64,000 nucleotides of DNA from positions 1,306,371,519 to 1,306,435,518 of the forward strand of contig CM066033.1 in NCBI GenBank assembly GCA_033557465.1, written 5' to 3'. Positions 42,924 to 52,633 of the stretch are shown here, piece after piece. The stretch is from Ichthyophis bannanicus. Lineage: Eukaryota > Chordata > Amphibia > Gymnophiona > Ichthyophiidae. The stretch's first letter is position 1, and the number at the start of each line of letters is the position of its first letter. Below the pieces are notes generated by a model. The model ran no database searches and was not told where the DNA came from. It was given only the letters and a program-made list of their open reading frames with translations. The translations under genes were made by a program, and so were the position numbers.

Positions 42924-43756
42924 CCGCGGCGAAACCAAGGAAGTAAATCAAATCTCTGATAAAGCAAATAGCTTGTAATGCTTTCCTAATATGGAACCAA
43001 GGCTAGAGAAGTGAAAATAAACAGCTTAACTTAAAAATTAAAATAAAATTAAAATTAAAATAAAATTAGCTTCAATGTGAAGAATATGTGCCAAAAATTA
43101 TGCACAAGCAAACCCCCCTGCCAACATAAACTCTGTACTTGCGGTTAGAAGTTCTTCCGAAGCTGTGCAGAGGGCCGATTCAGCAATCTCGGGCCGTAGG
43201 TTCCACACGTGGCAGGCCTCAACCACGTGGAGCTCGACCCGGGAAAAAGAACGACTGTGTCTTTGCGGCGCTGGGAGAGGAGAGCCAGGGCCGGGAACAC
43301 CCTCCAGTGCCAGAGGCGGCTTCCTCCCGCTGTCGCCGAACGATCTCCGCGGGCCTGCTGCGATCGCGGCTCTGGGGCTCAACTCCGCGTCCCTTCGGTC
43401 AGGAGCGGGACAAACGGAGGAGGCTAGGTGCGGCGTGCCTCCAGCGCTCAGCCACTGGGGGGCTTCGGCACGAGGCAGCACAGCAGCACAGGACTCTGCC
43501 GAGGAAATGCGGGGTAAGCCCGGAGCAGCCGCGAGAGGATCCTGACTTGTCCTCCTCGCTGCCGCCGGTGAAAACTCTCCTCCGACGTCCGTCCCCGGGG
43601 GGGGGGGGGGGAGAGAGAAGGCAGGAGAACAATTTAAAGATACAGAGACAAAATAAAATTCAATACTCAAAATAAAGGAATTAAAAGAGTTTAGAAGCTA
43701 GAATTAACACTAAGTTCAATTAAGATTAAAATTAAAGTAAATTTAAAGAAAGGGGG

Positions 43757-43944
43757 ACTCCAGTAAGCCCTAGGCTTACGGAACCCTCCAGCTGCTTGGA
43801 GGCTGAGAATACTGGAGTTGGTGGGTGGTCCCAGGGGTATTTATACCGCTCCACCCCCAAAAAGGTTGGGCTCAGACTCCAAGCTGCTGGAAGGGTTGCG
43901 TAACCCCAGAAGTAAAGGGACTGGACTGGAGTGACGATAAGGAA
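43757..43944. repeat. DIRS B right inverted terminal repeat
   Basis: It is the inverse of the left terminus and ends 'gtgacgataaggaa' at 43944. The outer few bases beyond the shared repeat match only the internal complementary region, as expected for DIRS. Confidence 0.9.
43838..43856 (-). promoter_or_regulatory. TATA-like promoter box in DIRS B 5' terminal repeat
   Basis: On the minus strand the terminal repeat reads GGAGCGGTATAAATACCCC, a strong TATA box upstream of Gag. Because GGTATAAATACC is nearly self-complementary, the box reads as TATA on both strands, and the left repeat carries the same box at about 38058-38076. Confidence 0.55.
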
Positions 43945-44155
43945 TCCTGTTTTATGTGCTACCAAGCATATCTGTGTTGGGAGAAATAACCCCATAAATA
44001 AATATCTTATTGGCTTTACACTCAAGCACAACTAATTATTGTGAGCAGCTGTGTCTGGTGTGAATGGACTGCATTTCCCACAATCCCTTGCAAATCATAT
44101 TGATATATGCACTTGCCAAGACTGTGAACATTCTCACCCAGGCAGCCGTCTGACA
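43945..44155 (+). mobile_element. LTR-like element 2, right part
   Basis: It continues the element from 37935 after DIRS B. It contains AAATAAATA near 43995, a 'gactgcatttcccacaatcccttgc' block at 44067-44091 matching the position of 'aactacaactcccagaggcctttgcc' at 5570-5595, and the terminal …TGACA at 44155. Confidence 0.7.
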
Positions 44156-44344
44156 ATACTTATCACTATAATTTGTATATAATATGTATATAGTTCTCCC
44201 CAGTTCATCCAAGTTTTTGACCACCTGTTCCATGTAAACTCAATGCATCATACCGCATTGCAGTGTGTTTCTGTTTCTTCTGAGAACCGCAATGATTATA
44301 ATAACGCGGTACATAAGAAATGTTAATAAAATAAATAAATAAAT
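44156..44344 (+). mobile_element. L2 LINE 3' tail, second half of a split element
   Basis: It resumes the L2 of 36250-36598 after the ATAC duplication. It ends with the L2 3' block ('gaaccgcaatgattataataacgcggtacataagaaatg') and (AAATA)n. Confidence 0.85.
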
Positions 44345-44882
44345 TGCTTGCAACTCTAGAGACAGAGAGAGCCCACCATGATCCTAACTGGACGCAAGGA
44401 TAGGTGAAGCAACTTTGAGACATCAAGACACATCAGAATGCACCACCAAAGTATGCTTGGAACATGCCTCTAATATAACGCAAGGACTGCCAACTAAATT
44501 GTAAAAAAATTTCGAACTAGACCCTGGTTCGTTCTGGATTAGCAGCCAGGTCAAATGGTGACCAGGTTCACCTTCCTGACATCCAAGGTCCAAGAGCAAA
44601 CCCAGGAGAAGAGTGAACACTAATATTCCAAGGTGTCCTTACAGAGACAGCTTATGAGTGGACCATACCATAAGGAGAAGATAATGGGAACCTCCTGACA
44701 AGGGGATCCTGTCACAGAACACCTCACTCCTGAGGCAACAATAAGGAGAACTCAAGAGACCCATAAACCATGATCTGCACAGCAAATCCGGTGCTACTAG
44801 AGTGACGAAGAATGGGAAAGCTTGAAACCTGTTCAGGACAAGGTTCATCAAGAACCACAGGAGAGAGACATACAAAATAAGG
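44345..44882 (-). mobile_element. Old DIRS remnant (RNase H linker and recombinase start)
   Basis: The minus-strand frame 44639-44875 aligns by eye with the conserved linker of copies A and B: LWFLMNLVLNRFQAFPFFVT for WALIGKVLQRVE…, and VAPDLLCRSWFMGLL for IAPDWPRRPWYADL. It has many stops and no termini. Confidence 0.55.
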
Positions 44883-45475
44883 ATCTCTCAACTGCTAAAC
44901 GACCTGGAAATGGGAACAATGTGTGCGGTAATCAAATTTGCAGATGACACAAAATTATTCAAAGTTGTTTTAACCCAAGAGGATTGTGAAAAATTGCATG
45001 AGGACCTTGAGAAATTGGGAGACTGGGCATACAAACGGCAGATGAAATTTAATATGGCCAAGTGCAAAGTTATGCACTTAGGGAAGAACAACCCAAATTA
45101 GCGTCACACATTAGAAATCACTACCCAAGAAAAGGATCTGAGTATCATCATGGATAATACATTGAAACCTTCTGCTCACTGTGCAGCGATAGCTATGAAA
45201 GCAATGATGCTACAATGTAACCCATTTAAGACTAATAAGAGAAAATATTTTTTTATTCAACACATAATCAAACTCTGGAATTCATTACCGGAGGATGTAG
45301 TAAAAGCTGTTAGTGTAGCTGGGCTTAAAAAAAAAGTTTGAACAAGTTCCTGGAGGAAAGGTTGACAAACCATTATTAAAGAGGACCCGGGAAATCCACT
45401 GCTTACCCTGGGACAAGCATTGTGGAACCTGTGTTCTTGTGACCTGGATTGGCCACTGTAGGAAACAGGATACTG
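44883..45475 (+). mobile_element. CR1 family 1 fragment with internal deletions
   Basis: It starts at the end of motif B, then KFADDTKLFKVVLTQED (motif C) and KRQMKFNMAKCKVMHLGKN (44910-45095). A deletion joins it to the C-terminal TNKRKYFFIQHIIKLWNSLPED region (45230-45300). The 3' UTR follows to about 45475. Confidence 0.85.
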
Positions 45476-45560
45476 GGTTTGATTATTTGGATAAATTCCT
45501 GGAGGAAAAGTCCATAAACCCCTGGGATAAGCAGCATGGAATCTGTCTACTTTATGAGAA
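45476..45560 (+). mobile_element. CR1 3' end fragment
   Basis: It repeats the '…aaattcctggaggaaaagtccataaacc' segment already present at 45350-45380. It is therefore a second truncated CR1 joined in the same orientation. Confidence 0.65.
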
Positions 45561-45564
45561 CGCA

Positions 45565-45790
45565 ATAGGTATCTGTGACCTGCATCTCTGCCTACTTATC
45601 CAACATTGCTGCCTGGATGTCTCACTGTCATCTGAAATTGAACATGGCCAAAACTGAGCTCCTTATCTTTCCCCCTAAACCCACCTTCCCCCTTCCTCCC
45701 TTCTCTATTTCTGTGGTTGACACTACACTCATCCCCGTTTCCTCAGCTTGCAACTTTGGGGTTATCTTTGCCTCTGCTCTTTTTTCTGGA
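45565..45790 (+). mobile_element. L2-clade LINE internal fragment
   Basis: Codons read IAAWMSHCHLKLNMAKTELL and, further on, ACNFGVIF, the post-motif-C 'xAWMxxxxLKLNxxKTEΦL' region of L2-type RTs. It is truncated at both ends. Confidence 0.7.
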
Positions 45791-45824
45791 CACATCCCTA
45801 TTTGGCTAAAACCTGCCACTTCTT

Positions 45825-45962
45825 TCCTTCTAGATGGTGGATGCTTGGAATGTCCTCTTGATGGAAGTGGTGGGGGCAAACACAGTGACAGAATTCAAAA
45901 TGGCATGGGACAGACACAGTGGATCCCTTTATAGCAAACAGGATCAAATCAAAATACAAATA
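45825..45962 (+). mobile_element. CR1-like C-terminal fragment
   Basis: Codons read VDAWNVLLMEVVGANTVTEF and KMAWDRHSGSLYS, equivalent to VVDPWNSLPVEVVEMRTVSEF in family 2. It is a third CR1 lineage and is truncated. It borders DIRS C at about 45963. Confidence 0.7.
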
Positions 45963-45984
45963 ATGGGAAGTAACAGAACAGTAA

Positions 45985-47055
45985 TTATTGGGAGGGACCT
46001 TTCCATCTGGAACGTAATACCGCAGACCCAAAACAAGCATCGTTAGATACCAAGACGTCCAAATGGTAGTGTTTGCTGAAGGTATGCAGGGACGACCAGG
46101 TAGCCGCCCTGCAAATGTCCACTGGCGGCACCAGACTATGCTCCGCCCACGAAGTAGCTTGCGTCCTAGTCGAATGCACCTGCAGTCCCAGCGGCACTGG
46201 GCACCCTTTCAAGAGATAAGCCGACGCAATTGCATCTCTGATCCATCTAGAAATGGACGCTTTCGTAGCCACCTCACCCTTCCAAGGGCCTCCGAACAGC
46301 ACGAAAAGACGCTCAGATTTATGGAAAGCTTCCGAAACTTTCAAATACCGGCATAACACTCTCTTACTATCCAGACGGTGCAAACAGCAGTCATCGGAAC
46401 CGCCCCTCTCCGCATCCAGTAATGGAAAAGAAACTGATTGATTCAGATGAAACGGAGAAACCACCTTAGGCAAAAAGGACGGAACCGGACGTAGCACCAC
46501 CTTTTCCTTGGAAAACGACAAGAACAGCTCCCGACAGGATAAGGCCTGTAATTCTGAAATCAGCCTCGCCAAACAGATGGTCACCAGAAACACCGTTTTC
46601 AGCATCAGATCCTTCACCGTCACTCGCTGTAAGGGCTCAAAAGGGTTTCTGAGTCAATGCCCCTAAGACGAGATTGAGATCCCACGGAGGCACCACAATC
46701 CTCTGCGAGGGCCACAGCTGAGACACCGCTTTAAGAAACCGCAGAACGTCGACTTGAGCTCCAAGGGCCACCCCCTGGACCTTACCCCTACAGCAAGAAA
46801 TAGCTGCCAACTGGACCCTTAAAGAACTAGCAGCCAGCCCCTTATCAAATCCATCTTGAAGAAAGCTCAACACCCCCGGCACTGAAACAGTAGCAGCACA
46901 AATCTGATGTCGAGAGCACCAGTCCTCGAAAATCCGCCAAATGCGCACATACGCGAGGGACGTAGACTGCTTTCGCACTCAAAGCAGTCGCGATAACCGC
47001 TCGAGAATATTCTCTCTTCTTTAACCGTGCCCTTTCAATGGCCAAACCGTAAGCG
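45985..47055 (-). pseudogene. DIRS C tyrosine recombinase
   Basis: The catalytic region 45985-46623 is open for 212 codons. It has ICLARLISELQAL (arginine box), SFLPKVVSPFHLNQSVSFP, LQVHSTRTQATSWAEH (HxxR) and ICRAATWSSLHTFSKHY with the terminal tyrosine. In the first box RR is changed to RL but the catalytic arginine is kept. The core-binding region (46637-47055: SLAYVRIWRIFEDWC, SSLRVQLAAISC) is separated by frameshifts near 46640 and 46975. Confidence 0.88.
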
Positions 47056-47995
47056 AGAATCGATCCACCTGCGGCATCCAAAGCGGACCCTGAACCAGCA
47101 GATCCTCCAACACCGGTAACCTCCAGGGAACCCCGTCGAGAAGCCGGACGAGATCCGCATACCACAGACGCCTCGGCTAGTCCGGAGCTACCAGCAGCAC
47201 CCTTCCTGGGTGTGCTTCGATGTGCTGAACCACTCGAGCTATGAGTGCCCACAGAGGGAACACATAGAGAAGACCTGACGAGGACCACCACTGCATTAAA
47301 GCATCGATCCCTTCCGACATCCTTTCCCAACGCCTGCTGAAGAAGCGACTCACTTTCACTGACTGGAAAGTCGCCATGAGGTCCATAATCGGCAGTCCCC
47401 ATCGGTGGACAACCTGAGCAAACACCTGAGGATGTAATTCCCACTCCCCGGGGTCCACCCGAACCGTGCTGAGAAAATCCGCCATCACATTGTCCTTTCC
47501 TGCAATGTGCACTGCCGACACCGCTAGAAGCCGCGGCTCTACACAGGCGAACAGGACCTCTGCCTCCTCTTCCATGGCTATGCTGCCCATTCCACCCTGT
47601 CGGTTGATGTAGGCCACTGTAATGGCATTGTCGGAAAGTACACAAACTGCTCGGCCCTTCACCACGTCTTCAAACTCCCAAAGCGCTAGCAGCACTGCTC
47701 GCAGCTTGAGGCAGTTGATCGACCAAAGTCTCTCCTGACTTGACCAAACCCCCTGCGCAAACTGCCCCTCGCAATGTGCCCCCCAAACCGGCGAGGCTTG
47801 CGTCTGTTATTAAAAGAAGCCATATCGGTGGTTCCAGAGGCATACCCACCTCCAGAGATCCTGTCTGAAGCCACCACCGGAGGGCACAGCGAACTCGCAG
47901 TGGACAGGGTTACCGTTTGTTCAGCGAATCGGTTTGATGGGACCAGCGGCGCAGTAGTGCCCTTTGCAATGGCCTCATGTGAACCTTGGCCCAAG
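47056..47995 (-). pseudogene. DIRS C RNase H region
   Basis: Frames 47177-47695 and 47686-47994 carry VLSDNAITVAYINRQGGMGS, GKDNVMADFLSTVRVD, DLMATFQSVKVSRFFSRRW and VFPLWALIARVVQHIE. The TTDAS-type first block is frameshifted (47800-47830). The acidic residues of the later blocks remain. It is not functional. Confidence 0.8.
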
Positions 47996-48169
47996 GAACC
48001 ACCTCCAGGGTCGCCGCCATCGTCCCTAGGACCTGGGTCCTAAGTCCTAAGCGTCCACGCTGATGGAGCCGGAGTGGCCCTGAACTTGCATACCAACTGC
48101 TGCAGTGTGAGTGCTCGGTGCTTCAGCAAGTATACTTCACCTATTCGGGTGTCGAAGCAAACTCCCAGA

Positions 48170-49003
48170 TATTTAAGCACCTGCGAAGGCACCAGATGAC
48201 TCTTGACTGCATTGACTATCTAACCAAGACTTTGCAGAAACTTCACTACTTTGTCTGTAGCTAGCCGGCTCTCGGCCTCGGACTTCGCCCAAATCAATCA
48301 GTAGTTGAGATAAGGATGTACCAACACGCCTTCTTTCCGTAACGCTGCCGCCACTACGACCATGATCTTGGTAAATGTTCGCGGAGCCGTCGCTAGGCCA
48401 AATAGTAGAGCCTGAAACTGGTACTGCCCCCAGGGCAGAGCAAACCTCAGAAACTTTTGATGGGCCGGCCTGATGGGAATATGCAAATACGCCTCTGTAA
48501 GGTCGAGAGAAGTTAAGAATTCCCCCCTGATGGACTGCCACTATGACGGATCGCAGGGTTTCCATCTGAAAATGCGGCACCCTCAGGCAGCGGTTGATAC
48601 CCTTCAAATCTAGGATTGGACAAAAGGATCCGTCTTTCTTTGGCACCACGAAGTAAATGGAGAAACGACCGATGCCGTAATCCCCTAATGGAACCGGCGC
48701 AACCGCTTGGAGCTGTATGAGCCGATCCAGCATTTGTTTGATCACAACTGCTTTCATTCTCCCTCTGCAGAGCGAAAGCACAAACGAATCCCAGATTGGC
48801 CGAGCCAGCTCTAGAGCATAACCATCGCGAATGATCTCTAACACCCACTGGTCGGACGTTATGTGAGCCCAGGCAGGAAGAAACTCCCGAAGACGTCCTC
48901 CCACCGGCTGAACTCCTACAGGGGCCCGCCTCACTTCATTGTATCTTATGATTGGATGCAGGGGAAGCCACTGCGAAGCCTCGCCCTGCTCCCCGAAACC
49001 CAC
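48170..49003 (-). pseudogene. DIRS C reverse transcriptase
   Basis: The N-terminal part is open (WAHITSDQWVLEIIRDGYAL, GRFSIYFVVPKKDGSFCPIL, CLRVPHFQMETLRSVIVAV; 48520-49003). It then frameshifts, so motif A (SRDLTEAYLHIPI-like) is split between frames at about 48490. In frame 48298-48486 motif B reads LLFGLATAPRTFTKIM. Motif C reads HPYLNY followed by a stop, where copies A and B have YLDDW, so both catalytic aspartates are lost. Confidence 0.85.
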
Positions 49004-50700
49004 GAAATTCCTGGGCTCTCAAAGCAAAATGTCCTCTCTGAAAACCACCCAATCGAGACATGCGAAATCTTCTAGAGTCCCGAAACTGGCCTCTGGAGGA
49101 CTGCGAGGACTTCCCTTGTTTAGGCTTGTCTTCCGGGAGCCGACCTCCTTTGGACTCCCCCCAAGCCCTTAACCAACTTGTCCAAGTCCTCACCAAACAA
49201 AAGCTTGCCCTTGAAAGGAAGCTTACTAAGACAGGAATTGGAGGAACCATCCGCCACCAAATTCCGTAACCAAAGGTAGCACCTGGCGGCTATCAAGGAT
49301 TTATTTATTTATTTATATTCTCTTATATACCGCGCTATTCTGCATCAGTGCGGTTTACATTGAACAAACTGAAATTACATTGAACAGGGCATTATAACTT
49401 GGAGATAACTATTTTACAGGGAACATGGGCCATGGAGGGTTAAGTGGCTTGCCCAAGACCACAAGGAGCACCTGTGGGACTAGAAACCCCAGTCCTTCCG
49501 GCCCAAGGTTGTTGTCCTCTAGTGGGATTTGAACCCCCAACCTTCCGGCCTGAAGTACCTTGCCCCAACCACTAGGCCACTCCTCCACTCCTAGGATGAC
49601 ATACTATTCGCCAATGCTCTAATCAAATCGTAATGATCATCAGCCAAATAGGCCAAACCAGATTACATACAAGACAGCATTCTTTGCTGCAGTGGAACGG
49701 CCAGTTGCAAACTTTGAGACCACCGCAGACACGCTCTCGCTACCCAAGCTCCACAAATTGATGCTTGCAAGGAGAGAGCATTCACCTCAAATGCCTGTTT
49801 TAACAAACCATCCACTTTTCTATCCTGTGCATCCTTCAATGCCGCACTGCCTTCCACAGGAATAGTTGTCTTTTTTGTAAATGCCGCCACTGCAGCATCC
49901 ACCTGTGGTGAACGAAACTTCTTTGTCCTTGTTAGCCAAGGGATAGAGCCTGTTCATGGTCCGCACTCCCTTAAGCCCGGCTTCCGGCAGATCCCACTCA
50001 GCCTGTATCATCCGATCCACCACACGATGAACCGGGAATACCACTTGCGATTCCCAGACCGCCTGAATGAGTGGGTCTTCCAACCTTTCCGCCTCCGCGG
50101 TCTGGACCACATCTAAGTTGAGCATCTGCAGAGATTCAGTTATGAGTGCCGTAAGCTCGTCCTTTCGGAAGATGCGCACTATCCGTGCCTGATCCTCAGG
50201 CTCCGGAAATTTCACCTTCTTCCAACTCCTCCAATACGGATTCAAGCTCGAGCTCATGCTCCTCTGCCTCCTGCTAGCCAAGCTCCGGCCTAGGCGGCTC
50301 TAAGGTCCGAGTCCTCTTTGGAGCACCTGCACCCTTCTCAATGCTCACAGCCGCCCCTGCCGGCTTCACCGACGCTGGAGTAGGGCTGGTACGTTACCTT
50401 GCCGTCGCAAACAAAAAGCTTGATGCATGAGTAACAAAATCTGGAGAGAAATCAGGCAGAAGCTCTGCAGCCGCGGAGGGCAGAGAACCGACGCCCCTGC
50501 AGCTGTCTCTGGCTCTGCCAACACCGGACTATCTCCCAGCACCTCAGCCTCAGCTCTCAAAGCTGGGGCGGGAGACCCCTGTGTCACGTGGTCCTCCATC
50601 TGCTGTTCCATTGAGGCCGAAACTGCCACGCACCCTCGACAGATGCCGGCGTCTGAGAGTTACCCCCTGCGTGTGCCACAGACCAGACAGAGAGACCTAG
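48936..50700 (-). pseudogene. DIRS C Gag
   Basis: An N-terminal CxxC-x12-CxxC motif lies at about 50689-50629 (C-L-V-C-GTRRG … C-R-G-C) with one stop inside it. It is followed by the MHQAFCLRRQGNVP block (50380-50440) and DELTALITESLQML (50130-50175). Next are MIQAEWDLPEAGLKGVRTM, KKTTIPVEGSAALKDAQDR (49810-49880) and the basic RRFRMSRLGGFQRGHF tail (49000-49060). Several frameshifts and SINE copy 3 break it. Confidence 0.82.
49301..49592 (-). mobile_element. tRNA/CORE-type SINE, copy 3, in DIRS C Gag
   Basis: It has the same structure as copy 2 (A box, GGGGGTTCAAATCCCAC B box, CTTGGGCAAGCCACTTAACCC core, 'gcagaatagcgcggtatataagag' tail and (AAATA)n). It is flanked by AGGAT at 49296-49300 and 49593-49597. 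DIRS A lacks it at the equivalent point (about 15295), confirming insertion. Confidence 0.9.
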
Positions 50701-51582
50701 CCGACATGAGCAAACTTTTGCCCCACAGGAAAGGAAGAAAGGCAGACAAGGAGAATCCCTTCAAGGGAATCCTAAACAGGTTCCCTGACTTCAAGCCCTT
50801 CCTTTAAAAAAAAAAAAAAAAAACACAAACAGGTCACTGACAGAAAACGCAGAAACAGATCCCAGCAGCAGAACTGCAAAAAAAACAAAACAAAACAATA
50901 AAGGTTAACGAGAAATAGGGAAGAAATCGCTGAATCACATCCCCAGGACCTCCCCGGTAGCTAACTGGGCCCAAAAACCGCAATCGCTGTCACCATCCGC
51001 GCTGCGGGAAAAAACCGCCACGCGGTCACCATGCTCCCAAAATGGCCGCCCGAAGAGAACAACTTTTCGCGCACCCACAAAACCCGCCGGAGAGGCTTCC
51101 CTTAGGCCGGCTTCCCGCTCCCAGCGCCGCCGCACCTTGTCTAACCCCTCCAAATACGGGCCAAAGATGAAAATCTTACCGCGTTTTGTGTTCCACTGCA
51201 CTCAAGCTCTCACGACGCCCCCACTCAGTACCAGAGTGAGTGGGCACCCGCGGAGTGAGCGGGCACCCGCGGAGCGAGCGCAGCCGTCCAAGCACCTGCC
51301 CCGCCAAAGCAGAGGGAGACAGACCCAATTCGGGTTGGGGACTGCAGTGCTCTCCTCCGTGCGTTCAAGGAAGGAGAGATCTGACACCACACCAGATAAA
51401 ATCTGGGCAATAGGGAAGGAGATAGTGCCGGTTCAAGCCACGGTACAAACATTTCTCCCTGATCCCCTTTAAAAAAAAAAAAAATCTTAAAAGGCACAGA
51501 CCCCTAACTAAACCAAATCAAAGAGTACCCAAAGAAAATCCAAATCCTAACTCTAGCTCCTAACTGCTCCTTATCTGTTCCT

Positions 51583-51770
51583 CAAGTGAGCCCAGCACCT
51601 AGGCTCACTACGTCCTCCTGCTGCATGGAGACTGGACACACTGGGGCTGATGGGAGAGACCAGCAGGCTATATCCAGTGATGTCGCGAGTTTGACATGCC
51701 CAGTCTCCAAGCTGCAGGAGGAGGTACACTACCCAGAGGTGGAGGACTGAACTGGAGGAACGATAAGGAA
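51583..51770. repeat. DIRS C right inverted terminal repeat
   Basis: It differs from DIRS A 19525-19707 at only a few positions, for example gtcgcgag against gtcacgag. Its left partner has been lost. Confidence 0.88.
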
Positions 51771-51784
51771 CTCTCTCTTATATC

Positions 51785-51955
51785 TGAACAAACAGGGGTG
51801 ACCTGCACGGAGCGGTGGGTACACACCTAAACAAAGGCATGGGGAGAGGTGACCTGCACAGAGCAGCAAGTGCACCTACTCTTGCTGCCTTGCTTGGCAG
51901 ACTAGATGGACCATACTGGTCTTTATCTGCCATCATATACTATGTAAAACATCAG
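51785..51955 (+). mobile_element. CR1-like 3' end fragment
   Basis: It contains two near-repeats of 'ggtgacctgcac(a/g)gagc' (51796 and 51847) and the tail 'ttgcttggcagactagatggaccatactggtctttatctgcc', analogous to the family 2 3' end at 23330-23380. It is noncoding. Confidence 0.6.
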
Positions 51956-52632
51956 CAAAAATCTGTCCCTTCCTTTCTACTTACACTACTAAGATCCTTA
52001 TCCACTCACTAGTCACTTCCCGCCTTGACTATTGTAACCTGCTCCTTGCTGGTCTCCCTCTGAATCATCTCTCTCTTCAATCTTTTCAAAACTCAGCTGC
52101 ACAGCTTATTATCCGCCAGTGTCGCTATGCTCAAGTAACCTCACTGGCTATCAGTTTCCACATCCAGTTCAAACTTCTCCTACTTACCTACAAGTGCATT
52201 CATTCTGCACCTCCTCACTACTTTTCCTCTTATCTCATTCTACACTCTTCCTCGGGAACTCTGCTCCTATGGCAGATCCCTTTTATCTGTGCCCTTCTAT
52301 GCCATTGCCAATTCCAGACTTCGTTCATTCCATCTTGCTGCTCCATATGCCTGGAACAAACTACTTGAGTATATGTGTCAGGCCCCTTTTCTAACCCTAT
52401 TCAAATCCAGACTAAAAACACACCTCTTTGAAGCTATTTTGGATCCTGATGCTCCTCACTCTCTTATCCACTACTTATATGTATCTTACCATACTCTAGT
52501 CCCCAGCTTCACTCTGTGTTTCATCTTGGATTAGATTATAAATTCTGATGAGCAGGAACTGTGTCTTACATCTATATGTACAGCGCTGCATATGCTTTGT
52601 AGTGCTATGCAAATGATTAGCAGTAGTAGTCA
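51956..52632 (+). mobile_element. L2-clade LINE C-terminal part with (GTA)n tail
   Basis: Codons read SLVTSRLDYCNLLLAGLPL, FQNSAAQLIIRQCRYAQVT and, in the second frame, HAWNKLLEYMCQAPF and FKSRLKTHLFEAI. The 3' end 'tgtacagcgctgcatatgctttgtagtgctatgcaaatgattagcagtagtagt' is an L2-type terminus with a trinucleotide tail. It has one frameshift or more. Confidence 0.75.
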
Positions 52633-52633
52633 T

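Larger units (their letters stand above)
37936..43944 (-). mobile_element. DIRS retrotransposon copy B, full length
   Basis: Both termini are present: left about 37936-38107, right 43757-43944, inverse of each other. An internal complementary region lies at 38398-38505. Order on the minus strand is Gag (42923 to 41437), RT (41480-40539), RNase H (40512 to about 39900) and tyrosine recombinase (39610-38516). It sits inside LTR-like element 2 without a target duplication, as expected for tyrosine-recombinase integration. Length is about 6.0 kb. Defects are few but decisive; see the gene entries. Confidence 0.92.
45963..51770 (-). mobile_element. DIRS retrotransposon copy C, 3' truncated
   Basis: The right terminus (51583-51770, ending 'cgataaggaa') is nearly identical to that of copy A. 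The left side starts at 45963 in the segment that follows the internal complementary region in copy A (compare 11377). Both the left terminal repeat and the complementary region are therefore missing. Order on the minus strand is Gag (50700 to 48936), RT (49000-48170), RNase H (47760-46990) and tyrosine recombinase (47050-45985). A SINE (49301-49592) interrupts Gag. Frames are heavily broken. Confidence 0.9.

Noticed and set aside
43098..43675. Overlapping long frames on both strands in a GC-rich block
   Set aside because: This is the untranslated leader between the DIRS B terminal repeat and Gag. High GC content removes stops, and no family motif is present.
37936..43944. Possible adenine methyltransferase gene, as found in some DIRS elements
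   Set aside because: The space between RNase H and recombinase is taken up by a conserved linker; no DPPY-type motif was seen in A, B, C or D.
51137..51472. ORF of 111 codons near the right end of DIRS C
   Set aside because: It lies on the strand opposite to the element genes, in its GC-rich leader, with no conserved counterpart in copies A or B.
10815..51770. Considered the DIRS copies as endogenous retroviruses or Gypsy elements
   Set aside because: There is no protease or DDE integrase, no direct LTRs and no target duplication. Inverted ends, an internal complementary region and a tyrosine recombinase identify DIRS.
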